Source: Pseudomonas denitrificans (nom. rej.) (GTDB lineage: Bacteria; Pseudomonadota; Gammaproteobacteria; Pseudomonadales; Pseudomonadaceae). Taken from it: a stretch of 64,000 bases of DNA. Shown here in pieces: positions 19,272 to 26,373 of the stretch (its first letter is position 1; every line of letters starts with the position of its first letter). Where the stretch lies: the NCBI RefSeq assembly GCF_008807415.1, contig NZ_CP043626.1:806001-870000 (forward strand), read 5' to 3'. The translations under genes were made by a program, and so were the position numbers. The notes under the pieces are model-generated. The model was not told the origin of the DNA. It did not search any database and worked only from the letters and a program-made list of their open reading frames with translations.

Positions 19272-20942
19272 TCAGCCCCCGTGCAGCAGCCAGAGCAGCA
19301 GCCCCAGGTTGATCGCCAGCGAGGCCAGGGCGACGCCGCGCCAGACCCGCAGCGGTTCGCGTTCCAGCAGCGGGCGCGGGCGCGGCGGTGCCTGGCGTTC
19401 ACCTTGTTCCAGGGCGAGCAGGCATTCCTCGGCGGTTTCGAAGCGTTGTTGCGGTTGGGCGGCGATCAGCTTTGCCAGCCAGTCGTCCAGCCAGGTTGGC
19501 ACATCCGGGCGATAGCGGCTGGCCGGGGCAGGCGTGCCGAAGCGCGGATGCTGGAAGGCTTCGATCTCGCCATAGGGGTAGTGCCCACAGAGCAGGCGGT
19601 AGAGCGTGACCCCGGCCGCGTAGAGGTCCTGGCGGGCTTCCGGCGCCGCGCCCTGGAAGGATTCCGGGGCGAGGTAGCTCGGGGTGCCGGGCAGGTCGTG
19701 CGGGTCTTCCTGCGACAAGCCCGGGCAGTAGGCCAGGCCGAAGTCCAGCAGGCGCAGCTCGCCGTCGTCGGCCCAGTGCAGGTTTTCCGGCTTGATGTCG
19801 CGGTGCAGGATGTTGCGCCGGTGCAGCTGGCCCAGGCCGCGCAACAGGCGCTGGGCGAGGTCCAGCCAGTCGGGCAGGTTCAACGGGCCGTTGAGTTTCA
19901 GGTGCTCGTCCAGGGTTTGCCCCGGATACTCGCGCATCACGTAGTACAGGTGCTGGCGTTGCGGCAGGCTGTGCAGTTCGGGGAAGTAGCGGCCCTGCAC
20001 GCGGCGCAGGAACCACTCCTCCAGCAGCAGCGCCTGGGCGGCTTCTGCGGAGTCGCGCAGTGCCGGCGGCAGGGTCTTGAGCAGCCAGGGGCGGTTCTGC
20101 CGGTCGCGCACGCGGTAGATCAGCGATTGGCGCGACTGCGCCAGTCGGCCTTCCACCCGCCAGCCTTCGAACTCCTGGTCGTCCCGCAGGGCCGGCGGCG
20201 CGGGCCAGTGGTCGAGTTGGGCGAGGGCGTCGCCGAGGCTCGCGGGTGGCAGTTCGTCCACCTGCAGGAGCAGCGCGCTGGCGTTGTCCTGGCTGCCGGC
20301 CAGGTGGGCGGCGCTGACCAGTGCGTCGGCGCAGGCCTGCAAGCTCTGTGCGTCCTCCAGCAGGCGCTGGATGGCGCTGTCGCCAAGAGCAGCCCAGATG
20401 CCGTCGCTGACCAGCAGGAAGCTCTGTCCGGCTTCCAGTTCGCCGTCGCAGTAGTCCACCACCAGATGCTGGTCGAGGCCCAGTGCGCGCTTGAGCACGT
20501 GCTGCATGCCGGGTTGTTCCCAGACGTGGTCCTGGGTCAGGCAATCCAGCTGGCCGGCGTGCCAGCGGTAAAGGCGGCAGTCGCCGACATGGGCGAGGGT
20601 GAAGCGCCGGCCCCGCAGGACCAGCGCGGTGAGGGTGGTGAGCAGCGGCTGGCCACCGCCGTTGGCCTGCAGCCAGCGGTTCTGCGAGATCAGCAGGCGG
20701 TCGAGGGCCTGGGCGACGGCCCAGGTCTCGGGAGTGGCGTAGTAGTCGGCGGCCAGCGCCTGCAGGCTCAGGCGCGCGGCCAGGCCGCCGTCGGCGCAGT
20801 GGCTGACGCCGTCGGCGATGGCAAACAGGTGCCCCTTGCTGGCGGCCAGCCCTGCGGGCGGGGTGACCACCCGCAGGGCATCCTGGTTCTCGTCGCGCGG
20901 GCCGGTGGCGCTGGCCTGGGCGAAGCTCAGGGCCAGGCTCAT
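19272..20942 (-). CDS. Fused PP2C-type phosphatase / Ser-Thr protein kinase with C-terminal membrane anchor
   Basis: 556 residues. Residues 1 to about 235 form a PP2C-like domain with RDENQDA, AIADGVSH, HVGDCRLY and the late SQDNASALLLQ, so the metal-binding aspartates appear present. Residues about 255-510 are a eukaryotic-type kinase: ATP-site lysine in WLLKTL, catalytic loop HRDIKPENLHW, LLDFGLAYC, APES, and DLYAAGVTLYRLLCGHYPYGE. A single transmembrane helix (GVALASLAINLGLLLWLLHG) closes the chain, leaving the enzyme cytoplasmic but anchored. It lies between nasA and nirB; the same fusion occupies this locus in P. aeruginosa. Substrates are unknown; a role in nitrate/nitrogen control is inferred from position only. 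Confidence 0.92.
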   Translation of the reverse strand: MSLALSFAQASATGPRDENQDALRVVTPPAGLAASKGHLFAIADGVSHCADGGLAARLSLQALAADYYATPETWAVAQALDRLLISQNRWLQANGGGQPLLTTLTALVLRGRRFTLAHVGDCRLYRWHAGQLDCLTQDHVWEQPGMQHVLKRALGLDQHLVVDYCDGELEAGQSFLLVSDGIWAALGDSAIQRLLEDAQSLQACADALVSAAHLAGSQDNASALLLQVDELPPASLGDALAQLDHWPAPPALRDDQEFEGWRVEGRLAQSRQSLIYRVRDRQNRPWLLKTLPPALRDSAEAAQALLLEEWFLRRVQGRYFPELHSLPQRQHLYYVMREYPGQTLDEHLKLNGPLNLPDWLDLAQRLLRGLGQLHRRNILHRDIKPENLHWADDGELRLLDFGLAYCPGLSQEDPHDLPGTPSYLAPESFQGAAPEARQDLYAAGVTLYRLLCGHYPYGEIEAFQHPRFGTPAPASRYRPDVPTWLDDWLAKLIAAQPQQRFETAEECLLALEQGERQAPPRPRPLLEREPLRVWRGVALASLAINLGLLLWLLHGG

Positions 20943-20979
20943 GGCCTGCTCCTGCGGGATGGACCGGCGCTCGGGGCGG

Positions 20980-21094
20980 CCCTCACCCTAACCCTCTCCC
21001 AGAGGGAGATGGGACCGTTCGGCACAGGATGAAACCTCGGTCTCAGCCGGTATGGACAGCTCCCCCTCCCTGAGGGAGAGGGCTGGGGTGAGGG
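20980..21094. repeat. Short inverted-repeat element (REP/MITE-like) between nasA and the kinase gene
   Basis: Arms at 20980-21000 and 21074-21094 match in inverted orientation at 19 of 21 positions (left arm begins CCCTCACCCTAA). Each arm region is itself a small hairpin (CTCTCCC-AGA-GGGAG and CTCCC-TGA-GGGAG). About 73 bases lie between the arms. Similar CCCTCACCC...CTCTCCC sequences recur as dispersed intergenic elements in many proteobacterial genomes and produce spurious Ser/Pro-rich ORFs. Confidence 0.75.
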
Positions 21095-21172
21095 GGAAAG
21101 CACAGGCACGGACTTGCCCGTGAAAAGGCTGTCACCCCTGCAGAAAATGAGTGTTGCTGCAAAGGCCATGGC

Positions 21173-22384
21173 CTACACCCGCGCCGCGGTAACGGCCGCG
21201 CTACCCCAGGTGGTGCGCCAGCGGGCTTTCACCGCGTGCAGGCCGAACCAGGCCAGTACGCCGAGGCTGGCGAACAGCCAGAGGCCGATCTGGTAGTCGC
21301 CGGTGGCCTGCTTGATTGCGCCCAGGCCCGCCGTCAGACAGAAACCGCCGATGCCGCCGGCCATGCCGATCAGGCCGGTCATCACGCCAATGGTCTGGCG
21401 GAAGCGCTGCGGCACCAGCTGGAACACCGCACCGTTGCCCGCGCCGAGGCTGAGCATGGCGACCACGAAGAGGCTCAGTGCCGCCACTGCGCTGGGCAGG
21501 TGGAAGCCTACGGCGGCGATGCAGATCGAGGCGACGGTGTACATCACCAGCAGGCTGCGGATACCGCCGATGCGGTCGGCCAGGGCGCCGCCCAGCGGAC
21601 GCATCAGGCTGCCGGCGAAGACGCAGGCGGCGGTGTAGTAGCCGGCTTTCACCGGGTCTAGGCCGTACTGGTCGTGGAAGTAGCCGGGCAGGGTGCTGGC
21701 GAGGCCGAGGAAGCCGCCGAAGGTCACGCTGTAGAAGAACATGAACCACCAGCTGTCGCGGTCGCCCAGGGCCTTCAGGTAATCCGCCAGTGACTTGACT
21801 GGCGGGCGCTCCGGGGCGTTGCGGGCGAGCAGGGCGAACACCACCAGGGTGGCCAGCAGCGGGATCAGCGCGAAGCCGAAGACGTTCTGCCAGCCGAAGG
21901 CGGCGGCGATGGCCGGGGCGAACAGCGCGGTGAGCACGGTACCGGAGTTGCCGGCTCCGGCGATACCCATGGCCTTGCCCTGGTGCTGCGGCGGGTACCA
22001 CTGCGAGGCCAGCGGCAGCGCCACGGCGAAGGAGGCGCCGGCCATGCCCAGTAGCACGCCGAGGATCATCGCCTGCTCCAGGCTGTGGATGCCCAGTCGC
22101 CAGGCGCCGAACAGCGCGCAGATGACGATCACCTGGCCGAGGATGCCGGCGGCCTTGGGCGACCAGCGATCGGCCAGCAGGCCCATGAGGAAGCGCAGGA
22201 TGGCGCCGGAGAGGATCGGCGTGGCGACCATCAGCGCGCGCTGCTGGGTGGTCAGTTGCAGGTCGGTGGCGATCTGCACCGCCAGCGGGCCGAGGACGTA
22301 CCAGACCATGAAGCTCAGGTCGAAATACAGGAAGGCGGCAAACAGGGTCGGCGCGTGGCCGGCTTTCCAGAAACTCGTGTTCAT
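21173..22384 (-). CDS. nasA: Nitrate/nitrite MFS transporter
   Basis: 403 residues from MNTSFWKAGHAPTLFAAF, with about 12 transmembrane helices. The nitrate signature appears as GMAGASFAVALPLASQWYPPQHQGKAMGIAGAGNSGTV (first half) and again as SLGAGNGAVFQLVPQRF with GLIGMAGGIGGF (second half), the NarK/NasA NNP-family motifs. The charged loop DRWSPK is the MFS loop 2-3 motif. It imports nitrate for the nasC/nirBD pathway. A longer in-frame upstream start would extend into the leader terminator region and was rejected. Its leader carries the sigma-54 promoter, one hexaloop hairpin and a terminator. Confidence 0.95.
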   Translation of the reverse strand: MNTSFWKAGHAPTLFAAFLYFDLSFMVWYVLGPLAVQIATDLQLTTQQRALMVATPILSGAILRFLMGLLADRWSPKAAGILGQVIVICALFGAWRLGIHSLEQAMILGVLLGMAGASFAVALPLASQWYPPQHQGKAMGIAGAGNSGTVLTALFAPAIAAAFGWQNVFGFALIPLLATLVVFALLARNAPERPPVKSLADYLKALGDRDSWWFMFFYSVTFGGFLGLASTLPGYFHDQYGLDPVKAGYYTAACVFAGSLMRPLGGALADRIGGIRSLLVMYTVASICIAAVGFHLPSAVAALSLFVVAMLSLGAGNGAVFQLVPQRFRQTIGVMTGLIGMAGGIGGFCLTAGLGAIKQATGDYQIGLWLFASLGVLAWFGLHAVKARWRTTWGSAAVTAARV

Positions 22385-22481
22385 CGAACACCTCATCAGC
22401 AACGGTAGAGGAGCCCGGTCATGCGCCACTTGGCAGCCGCCGGGTTCGAGAAGGTCCTGAGCCCCTGCGCCGGGGCAAACG

Positions 22482-22534
22482 AAAAAGGCGTCGCTCCACC
22501 CACCGCACTGCGCGGGTGTGGATGCGACGCCTTT
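22482..22534 (-). terminator. Leader attenuator terminator upstream of nasA
   Basis: On the minus strand the stem AAAGGCGTCGC/GCGACGCCTTT with an additional internal helix is followed by a short U run. It lies about 100 bases before the nasA start codon and downstream of the hexaloop hairpin. Confidence 0.85.
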
Positions 22535-22544
22535 GTCGAAGTCG

Positions 22545-22564
22545 GGTAATCGCCGTTGATTACC
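22545..22564 (-). promoter_or_regulatory. Hexaloop (ANTAR-type) hairpin in nasA leader
   Basis: The minus strand has a perfect 7-bp stem GGTAATC/GATTACC closing the loop AACGGC, with A1 and G4 as ANTAR proteins require. I see only one clear hexaloop here. Confidence 0.75.
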
Positions 22565-22578
22565 ATCGCCTTGTGCAG

Positions 22579-22594
22579 AGCAAGGCGCGGGCCA
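22579..22594 (-). promoter_or_regulatory. Sigma-54 promoter of nasA
   Basis: The minus strand TGGCCCGCGCCTTGCT shows GG-N10-GC spacing and the TTGC -12 box. The predicted transcript begins just upstream of the hexaloop hairpin. Together with the attenuator elements this accounts for the 313-base gap between nasA and the thioesterase gene. Confidence 0.72.
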
Positions 22595-22697
22595 GGATGA
22601 GAAATCCCAGTCAGATCAAAGAGATGAGAGGAGGGTCAGGACCGATGCTGATCCATCAAAGGGCGCGCCGTGCTGCGGCGTGCCCTGTACTGGAGCG

Positions 22698-23126
22698 TCA
22701 GGCGACCCAGTTGACGTTGGGGAAGGTGTCGCGGAATGCCTCGGGGATCGGCACGACCTTGCCGGCCTTGTAGTCGAAGAACACGAAGCCCGACTTGGCC
22801 ATGGCTACCAGCGTGTCGTCGGCCGGGCGGGTGATGCGGAAGATGATGTCGCCGCCGTACTTGTTGAAGTCCATCACGCCGACCTCGAACAGCAGCTGAT
22901 CGCGCGCGTGGGCCTCGGCGCGATAGGTGGTGGCGAGGTCGGTGACGATGATGCCGGTCTCGCGGATGCCGTAGTCGAACAGGAAGCGCGCGCGGGCTTC
23001 GGAGATCATCGAGATCATCGAATCGTTGCCCAGATGGTTGGCGCCGTTGATGTCGGTGACGCGGACGGTGAGCTTGGTTTCGTAGATGAAGAGTTCTTCG
23101 GGGAATTCCAGTTTCAGGCGGGCCAT
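22698..23126 (-). CDS. Acyl-CoA thioesterase, 4HBT hot-dog fold
   Basis: 142 residues starting MARLKLEFPEELFIYETKLTVR. The hot-dog pattern is visible: VTDINGANHLGNDSMISMISEAR (catalytic region normally D-x-x-x-H-x-N-N), DYGIRETGIIVTDLATTYRAEAHARD, then KYGGDIIFRITRPADD and AKSGFVFFDYKAGKVVPIPEAFR. It probably hydrolyses an acyl-CoA or aromatic-CoA thioester in the cytoplasm; the substrate is unknown. It lies upstream of nasA on the same strand but is separated by the nasA promoter and attenuator, so it is probably transcribed independently. Confidence 0.85.
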   Translation of the reverse strand: MARLKLEFPEELFIYETKLTVRVTDINGANHLGNDSMISMISEARARFLFDYGIRETGIIVTDLATTYRAEAHARDQLLFEVGVMDFNKYGGDIIFRITRPADDTLVAMAKSGFVFFDYKAGKVVPIPEAFRDTFPNVNWVA

Positions 23127-23224
23127 GGCGGTCTCGGTGACAAGGCAACGGGTAGTGCGGATGTGCCACGCATTCTACGCGCAGTCCGCGCGCCCCGCGC
23201 CTCATCAGGCCAGTGAATGGCGAA

Positions 23225-23917
23225 TCAGCGGTGCGCCGAGTTCAGGTGGAAGACGGTTACCCGCGCGCCTTCGCTGGTGTCGCCGTAGTTGTCGTTGATG
23301 TAGGCGCCGGCCTTGAAGTAGAGCAGTTGCTTGGACCAGGTGGTGCTGAGGATCTTGCGGTAGTAGTTGGCCCGGCCGTCGGAGGTCTCCACGCGGATCG
23401 CCAGGTTGCCCACCGAGGTGACGCGCAGGCTGTAGTTGAAGGTCTGGTCCAGGGCGATGTTGTCGATCAGCGGGACGTTGATGCTGGCGCTGTCGTCGGG
23501 GTGGTTGCGCACCAGGGCTTCCAGGCGTCCGCTCTCCAGGGTGGGCAGGTAGTGGTACTGCAGCTTGACCAGCGGCTCGCCGTTGCCGGTGTAGGGCGAG
23601 CGGCTGTGGATCTGGCCAATGATGATCTTGTTCTTCGAGGGCACCTGCTGGACGCTCATGGTCACGCGCAGCTCGTTGTCGCCCTGGGTGTAGTACCAGT
23701 TGGAAACCTCGCCGTTGGACAGAGTCTCGCGCAGCTCGCTGCGGGGGTAGACGCTGTCGGAGGTGTGCGAGCCGGTGACGGGCACCCAGAACACCACCTG
23801 GCTGCCGCCGCGCTGGAAGTAGCGGCTCTGGTAGCCCCGGGCGATCTGTTCGGTGGTGACTTCGGTGGGGCGAGGGTCGGTGGGAACGCTGAGGTTCCAG
23901 GTGGTGAGGTCGATCAT
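23225..23917 (-). CDS. PL7-family alginate lyase-like protein
   Basis: 230 residues, single domain. The polysaccharide lyase 7 signature blocks are present in order: RSELRE (about residue 66-71), GQIHS in the position of the Q-I/V-H catalytic motif, and near the C-terminus YFKAGAYIN, the YFKAG motif. No signal peptide is visible, which is odd for a polysaccharide lyase; either it is retained in the cytoplasm, released by lysis, or the start is misplaced. A PL7-like protein occupies the same place in P. aeruginosa. It sits between nasT and the thioesterase without obvious link to nitrate metabolism. Confidence 0.88.
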   Translation of the reverse strand: MIDLTTWNLSVPTDPRPTEVTTEQIARGYQSRYFQRGGSQVVFWVPVTGSHTSDSVYPRSELRETLSNGEVSNWYYTQGDNELRVTMSVQQVPSKNKIIIGQIHSRSPYTGNGEPLVKLQYHYLPTLESGRLEALVRNHPDDSASINVPLIDNIALDQTFNYSLRVTSVGNLAIRVETSDGRANYYRKILSTTWSKQLLYFKAGAYINDNYGDTSEGARVTVFHLNSAHR

Positions 23918-24171
23918 GGGCTTGCCCTTGCTGAGCCGCGCAGGCGGCGAGGTCGGGTGGGCGCCGAGGTGCCTAGCCGGCGGCGGCCACTGCGATGCGC
24001 CATCGAACCCTGCCGATGACGCTCCTGGGGCCCGGCCAGAAGACCGGGCGGCCGCAGCATAGGGCGTTGCGGGCGAGGTGGGGGCCAGCTCGGCGGCTGG
24101 CGAAATGATCGCGCCTTGCCGCCGCTGGCCGTTGGCCGCCTCGCACTTTCAGCCGATTCGCACTTGCAGCC

Positions 24172-24750
24172 TCAGTGCCCGAGCATCTCGTGCATGGCGA
24201 TGATCTGCTCGGCCACCTGCACCAGCTTCTGCTGGCGGCCCATGGCTTGGCGGCGCATCAGGGTGTAGGCCTCTTCCTCGGCGCAGCCTTTCATTTTCAT
24301 CAGCAGCCCCTTGGCCAGCTCGATGCGCTTGCGCTCCGCCAGCTGCAGCTCGCGGGCCTGCAACTGGGCACGCAGGGCCTGGTCGCTCTCGAAGCGGGCC
24401 ATGGCGACATCGAGGATCGGCTGCAGCCGCTCGGCCTGGATGCCCTCGACAATGTAGGCACTGACCCCGGAGCGGATCGCCTGGCGCATCACCTGCGGGT
24501 CGTGCTCGTCGGTGAACATGACGATGGGGCGCGGCTGGTCGCGGCTGACCAGCACTACCTGCTCCATCACGTCGCGGCCAGGGGACTCGGTGTCGATGAG
24601 GATCACATCCGGATGCAGGGCCTCCACCCGTTGCGCCAGGTCGACCGTCAGGCCGGATTCGTCGATGACCTCGAAGCCGCTTTCCACCAGCGCGGCCTTG
24701 AGGCGCCCGACCTTCTTCGGGGTGTCGTTGATCAGCAGGACGCGCAGCAT
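24172..24750 (-). CDS. nasT: Nitrate-responsive ANTAR-domain antiterminator NasT
   Basis: 192 residues from the ATG (MLRVLLINDTPKKVGRL). N-terminal receiver-like domain (about 1-120, with LLINDTPK and DVILIDTESPGRD), coiled linker, then the C-terminal ANTAR domain (RKRIELAKGLLMKMKGCAEEEAYTLMRRQAM, about 135-190), which binds hexaloop RNA hairpins. In NasS-NasT systems NasS sequesters NasT without nitrate; released NasT prevents termination in target leaders. It lies 2 bases after the nasS stop, so the two are translated together. Targets are visible as hexaloop leaders upstream of nirB, nasA and nasS in this window. Confidence 0.95.
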   Translation of the reverse strand: MLRVLLINDTPKKVGRLKAALVESGFEVIDESGLTVDLAQRVEALHPDVILIDTESPGRDVMEQVVLVSRDQPRPIVMFTDEHDPQVMRQAIRSGVSAYIVEGIQAERLQPILDVAMARFESDQALRAQLQARELQLAERKRIELAKGLLMKMKGCAEEEAYTLMRRQAMGRQQKLVQVAEQIIAMHEMLGH

Positions 24751-24752
24751 GC

Positions 24753-25953
24753 TCAACCTCGCTCCGCCAGGGCATTCAGCTCGAAGCTGCGGGCATAGCC
24801 GGCCGGGTCGCTGCCGTCCCAGAGGCGGCCGTCGATCAGGGTCGAGGTGCGCATCTCGGCGTCCGGCACGCTTGCGCCCACGGCGCTGGCAGCTTCGCGG
24901 TAGAGGTCGAGCTGCTGGACCTGGCGGGCGATGCCAAGGTAGTCGACGTCTTCTCGCAGCAGGCCCAGCGGCGGAACTGGGTCATGAACCACAGCCCGTC
25001 GGAGAGCCAGGGATAGGTGGCGTGGCCTGCATTGAAGAAACGCAGTGGATGCGCGTCCTGCCAGGCGTGACCGAGGCCGTCCTGGTAGCGACCGAGCAGG
25101 CGCGGCTCGACGCTGGCGAGTGGGGCGTCGACGTAGTCTTCGCTGCTGATCAGCTGGGCGGCGCTGCGCAGGTTGTCTGTGCTGGCTTCGATGAAGCGGC
25201 TGGCATCGAGCAGGCTCATGACCAGTGCGCGCGCGGTGTTGGGATACTCCTCGACGAAGGCACGGGTGGTGCCCAGGACCTTTTCCGGGTGGTCCGGCCA
25301 GATCTGCTGGCTGGTGGCGAGGGTAAAGCCCATGCCTTCGTCCACCGCCAGGGCGCCCCACGGGCCCCGGCGCAGAAGCCGTCGATGCGCCCGGCCTTCA
25401 GGTGCTCGACCATCTGTGCCGGCGGCACCACCAGGCTGCGGACGTCCTGCAGGGGGTGGATGCCGTGGCTGGCCAGCCAGTAGTAGAGCCACATCGCATG
25501 GGTGCCGGTGGGGAAGGTGTGGGCCAGGGTCAGTTGCGCACCGTTCTGGCGCACGTGGCTCTGCAGTGCCCCGGCAGAGGTCACACCGTCGCGCATCAGT
25601 GGGGCGGAAAGATTGATCGACTGGCCGTTCTGGCACAGGCCCATGAGCACGGCCATGTCGGTGGCTGGGGCGCCGCCCAGGCCCAGTTGCAGGTCATAGA
25701 TGAGCCCGTAGAGGCTTTGCGCCGCGTCCAGCTCGCCGCTGAGCAGGCGGTCGCGCAACCCGGCCCAGGAATTCTGCCGCTGCAGGTTGAGCGTCAGGCC
25801 GTAGGGCTGGCCGAAGCCCTGGGTCGCGGCTACCACCAGCGAGGCGGAGTCGGTAAGGGCCATGAAGCCCAGGTTAAGGGCTGTCTTCTCCGGGGCATCG
25901 GAACCGGTCACCCAGGCCAGGCTGTCCGGCAGTGGGCTGGTGCTGTCGATCAT
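24753..25953 (-). pseudogene. nasS: Nitrate sensor NasS, two frameshifts (possibly sequence errors)
   Basis: The start MIDSTSPLPDSLAWVTGSD leads into a NrtA/CmpA-type periplasmic-binding-protein fold used in the cytoplasm: LNLGFMALTDSASLVVAATQGF, LLSGELDAAQSLYGLIYDLQLGLGG, and HAMWLYYWLASHGI. The reading continues in a second frame from GPWGALAVDEGMGF and in a third from GLLREDVDYLGIARQ. Adding one G to the coding-strand runs at 25365-25368 and 24964-24966 restores a 400-residue protein of normal length. NasS binds nitrate and holds NasT inactive in its absence. If the breaks are real, NasT would be constitutively free and nitrate genes uncoupled from nitrate. Confidence 0.85.
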
Positions 25954-25991
25954 CTCCACCTCTGAACACACTCTCAACGCGCTTTCAATGC

Positions 25992-26043
25992 AAAAAATGG
26001 CGCCGCGCCACCTGCTGTCACAGGAGGTAGGCACGACGCCATT
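25992..26043 (-). terminator. Leader attenuator terminator upstream of nasS
   Basis: On the minus strand a long imperfect stem begins AATGGCGTCGTGCC and ends GGCGCGGCGCCATT, followed by TTTT. It is about 40 bases before the nasS start and downstream of the hexaloop hairpin. Confidence 0.75.
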
Positions 26044-26065
26044 GTCGATTGTTGATTGTCGGGCG

Positions 26066-26083
26066 CGATCCGCCGTTGGACCG
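26066..26083 (-). promoter_or_regulatory. Hexaloop (ANTAR-type) hairpin in nasS leader
   Basis: The minus strand CGGTCC-AACGGC-GGATCG forms a 6-bp stem with one G-U pair; the loop AACGGC is identical to that in the nasA leader. Its position between promoter and terminator suggests NasT autoregulation of nasST. Confidence 0.7.
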
Positions 26084-26099
26084 CAGGTGTGAGGAGTGG

Positions 26100-26115
26100 A
26101 GCAAGGGCTGTGCCA
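26100..26115 (-). promoter_or_regulatory. Sigma-54 promoter of nasST
   Basis: The minus strand TGGCACAGCCCTTGCT is a near-consensus -24/-12 element with GG-N10-GC. It is almost the same as the nirB element. With the hexaloop and terminator it explains most of the 420-base gap between nasS and acnB; the part from 26160 to 26330 shows nothing I can assign. Confidence 0.8.
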
Positions 26116-26126
26116 GTGGCGGTGCA

Positions 26127-26159
26127 GAAAAAAAGAAGCCCCGCCATGGAGGGCGGGGC
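26127..26159 (-). terminator. Second minus-strand terminator downstream of acnB
   Basis: Stem GCCCCGCC/GGCGGGGC with loop TCCAT on the minus strand is followed by CTTCTTTTTTT. It lies just upstream of the nasST promoter and would insulate nasST from acnB read-through. Confidence 0.8.
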
Positions 26160-26330
26160 GCAGAGGAAGGGAGCGCACCTCTGGAGGGTTCCACAAGGGC
26201 ACCTGGGCACGGATATCGGCAGGAGCCTGTCGTCCACCTTAGACCCGGTGGCCTGCGGCGCAACCGGTCAATAAGTATTAGGCCCATCGTTAGGGGCGGG
26301 CGGGAGCGCTCTGTTTCGGGGCCTGGAAAA

Positions 26331-26358
26331 GAAAAGCCCCGCACGGGCGGGGCTTTTC
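26331..26358 (-). terminator. Terminator of acnB
   Basis: Minus strand GAAAAGCCCCGC-CCG-TGCGGGGCTTTTC, followed by more T, 15 bases after the acnB stop. Confidence 0.9.
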
Positions 26359-26373
26359 ATCACGCTAGGAGAC

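Noticed and set aside
26160..26230. Possible NtrC-type sites (GCAC... half sites) upstream of the nasST sigma-54 promoter
   Set aside because: Only scattered half-sites; no symmetric GCAC-N-GTGC pair could be placed.
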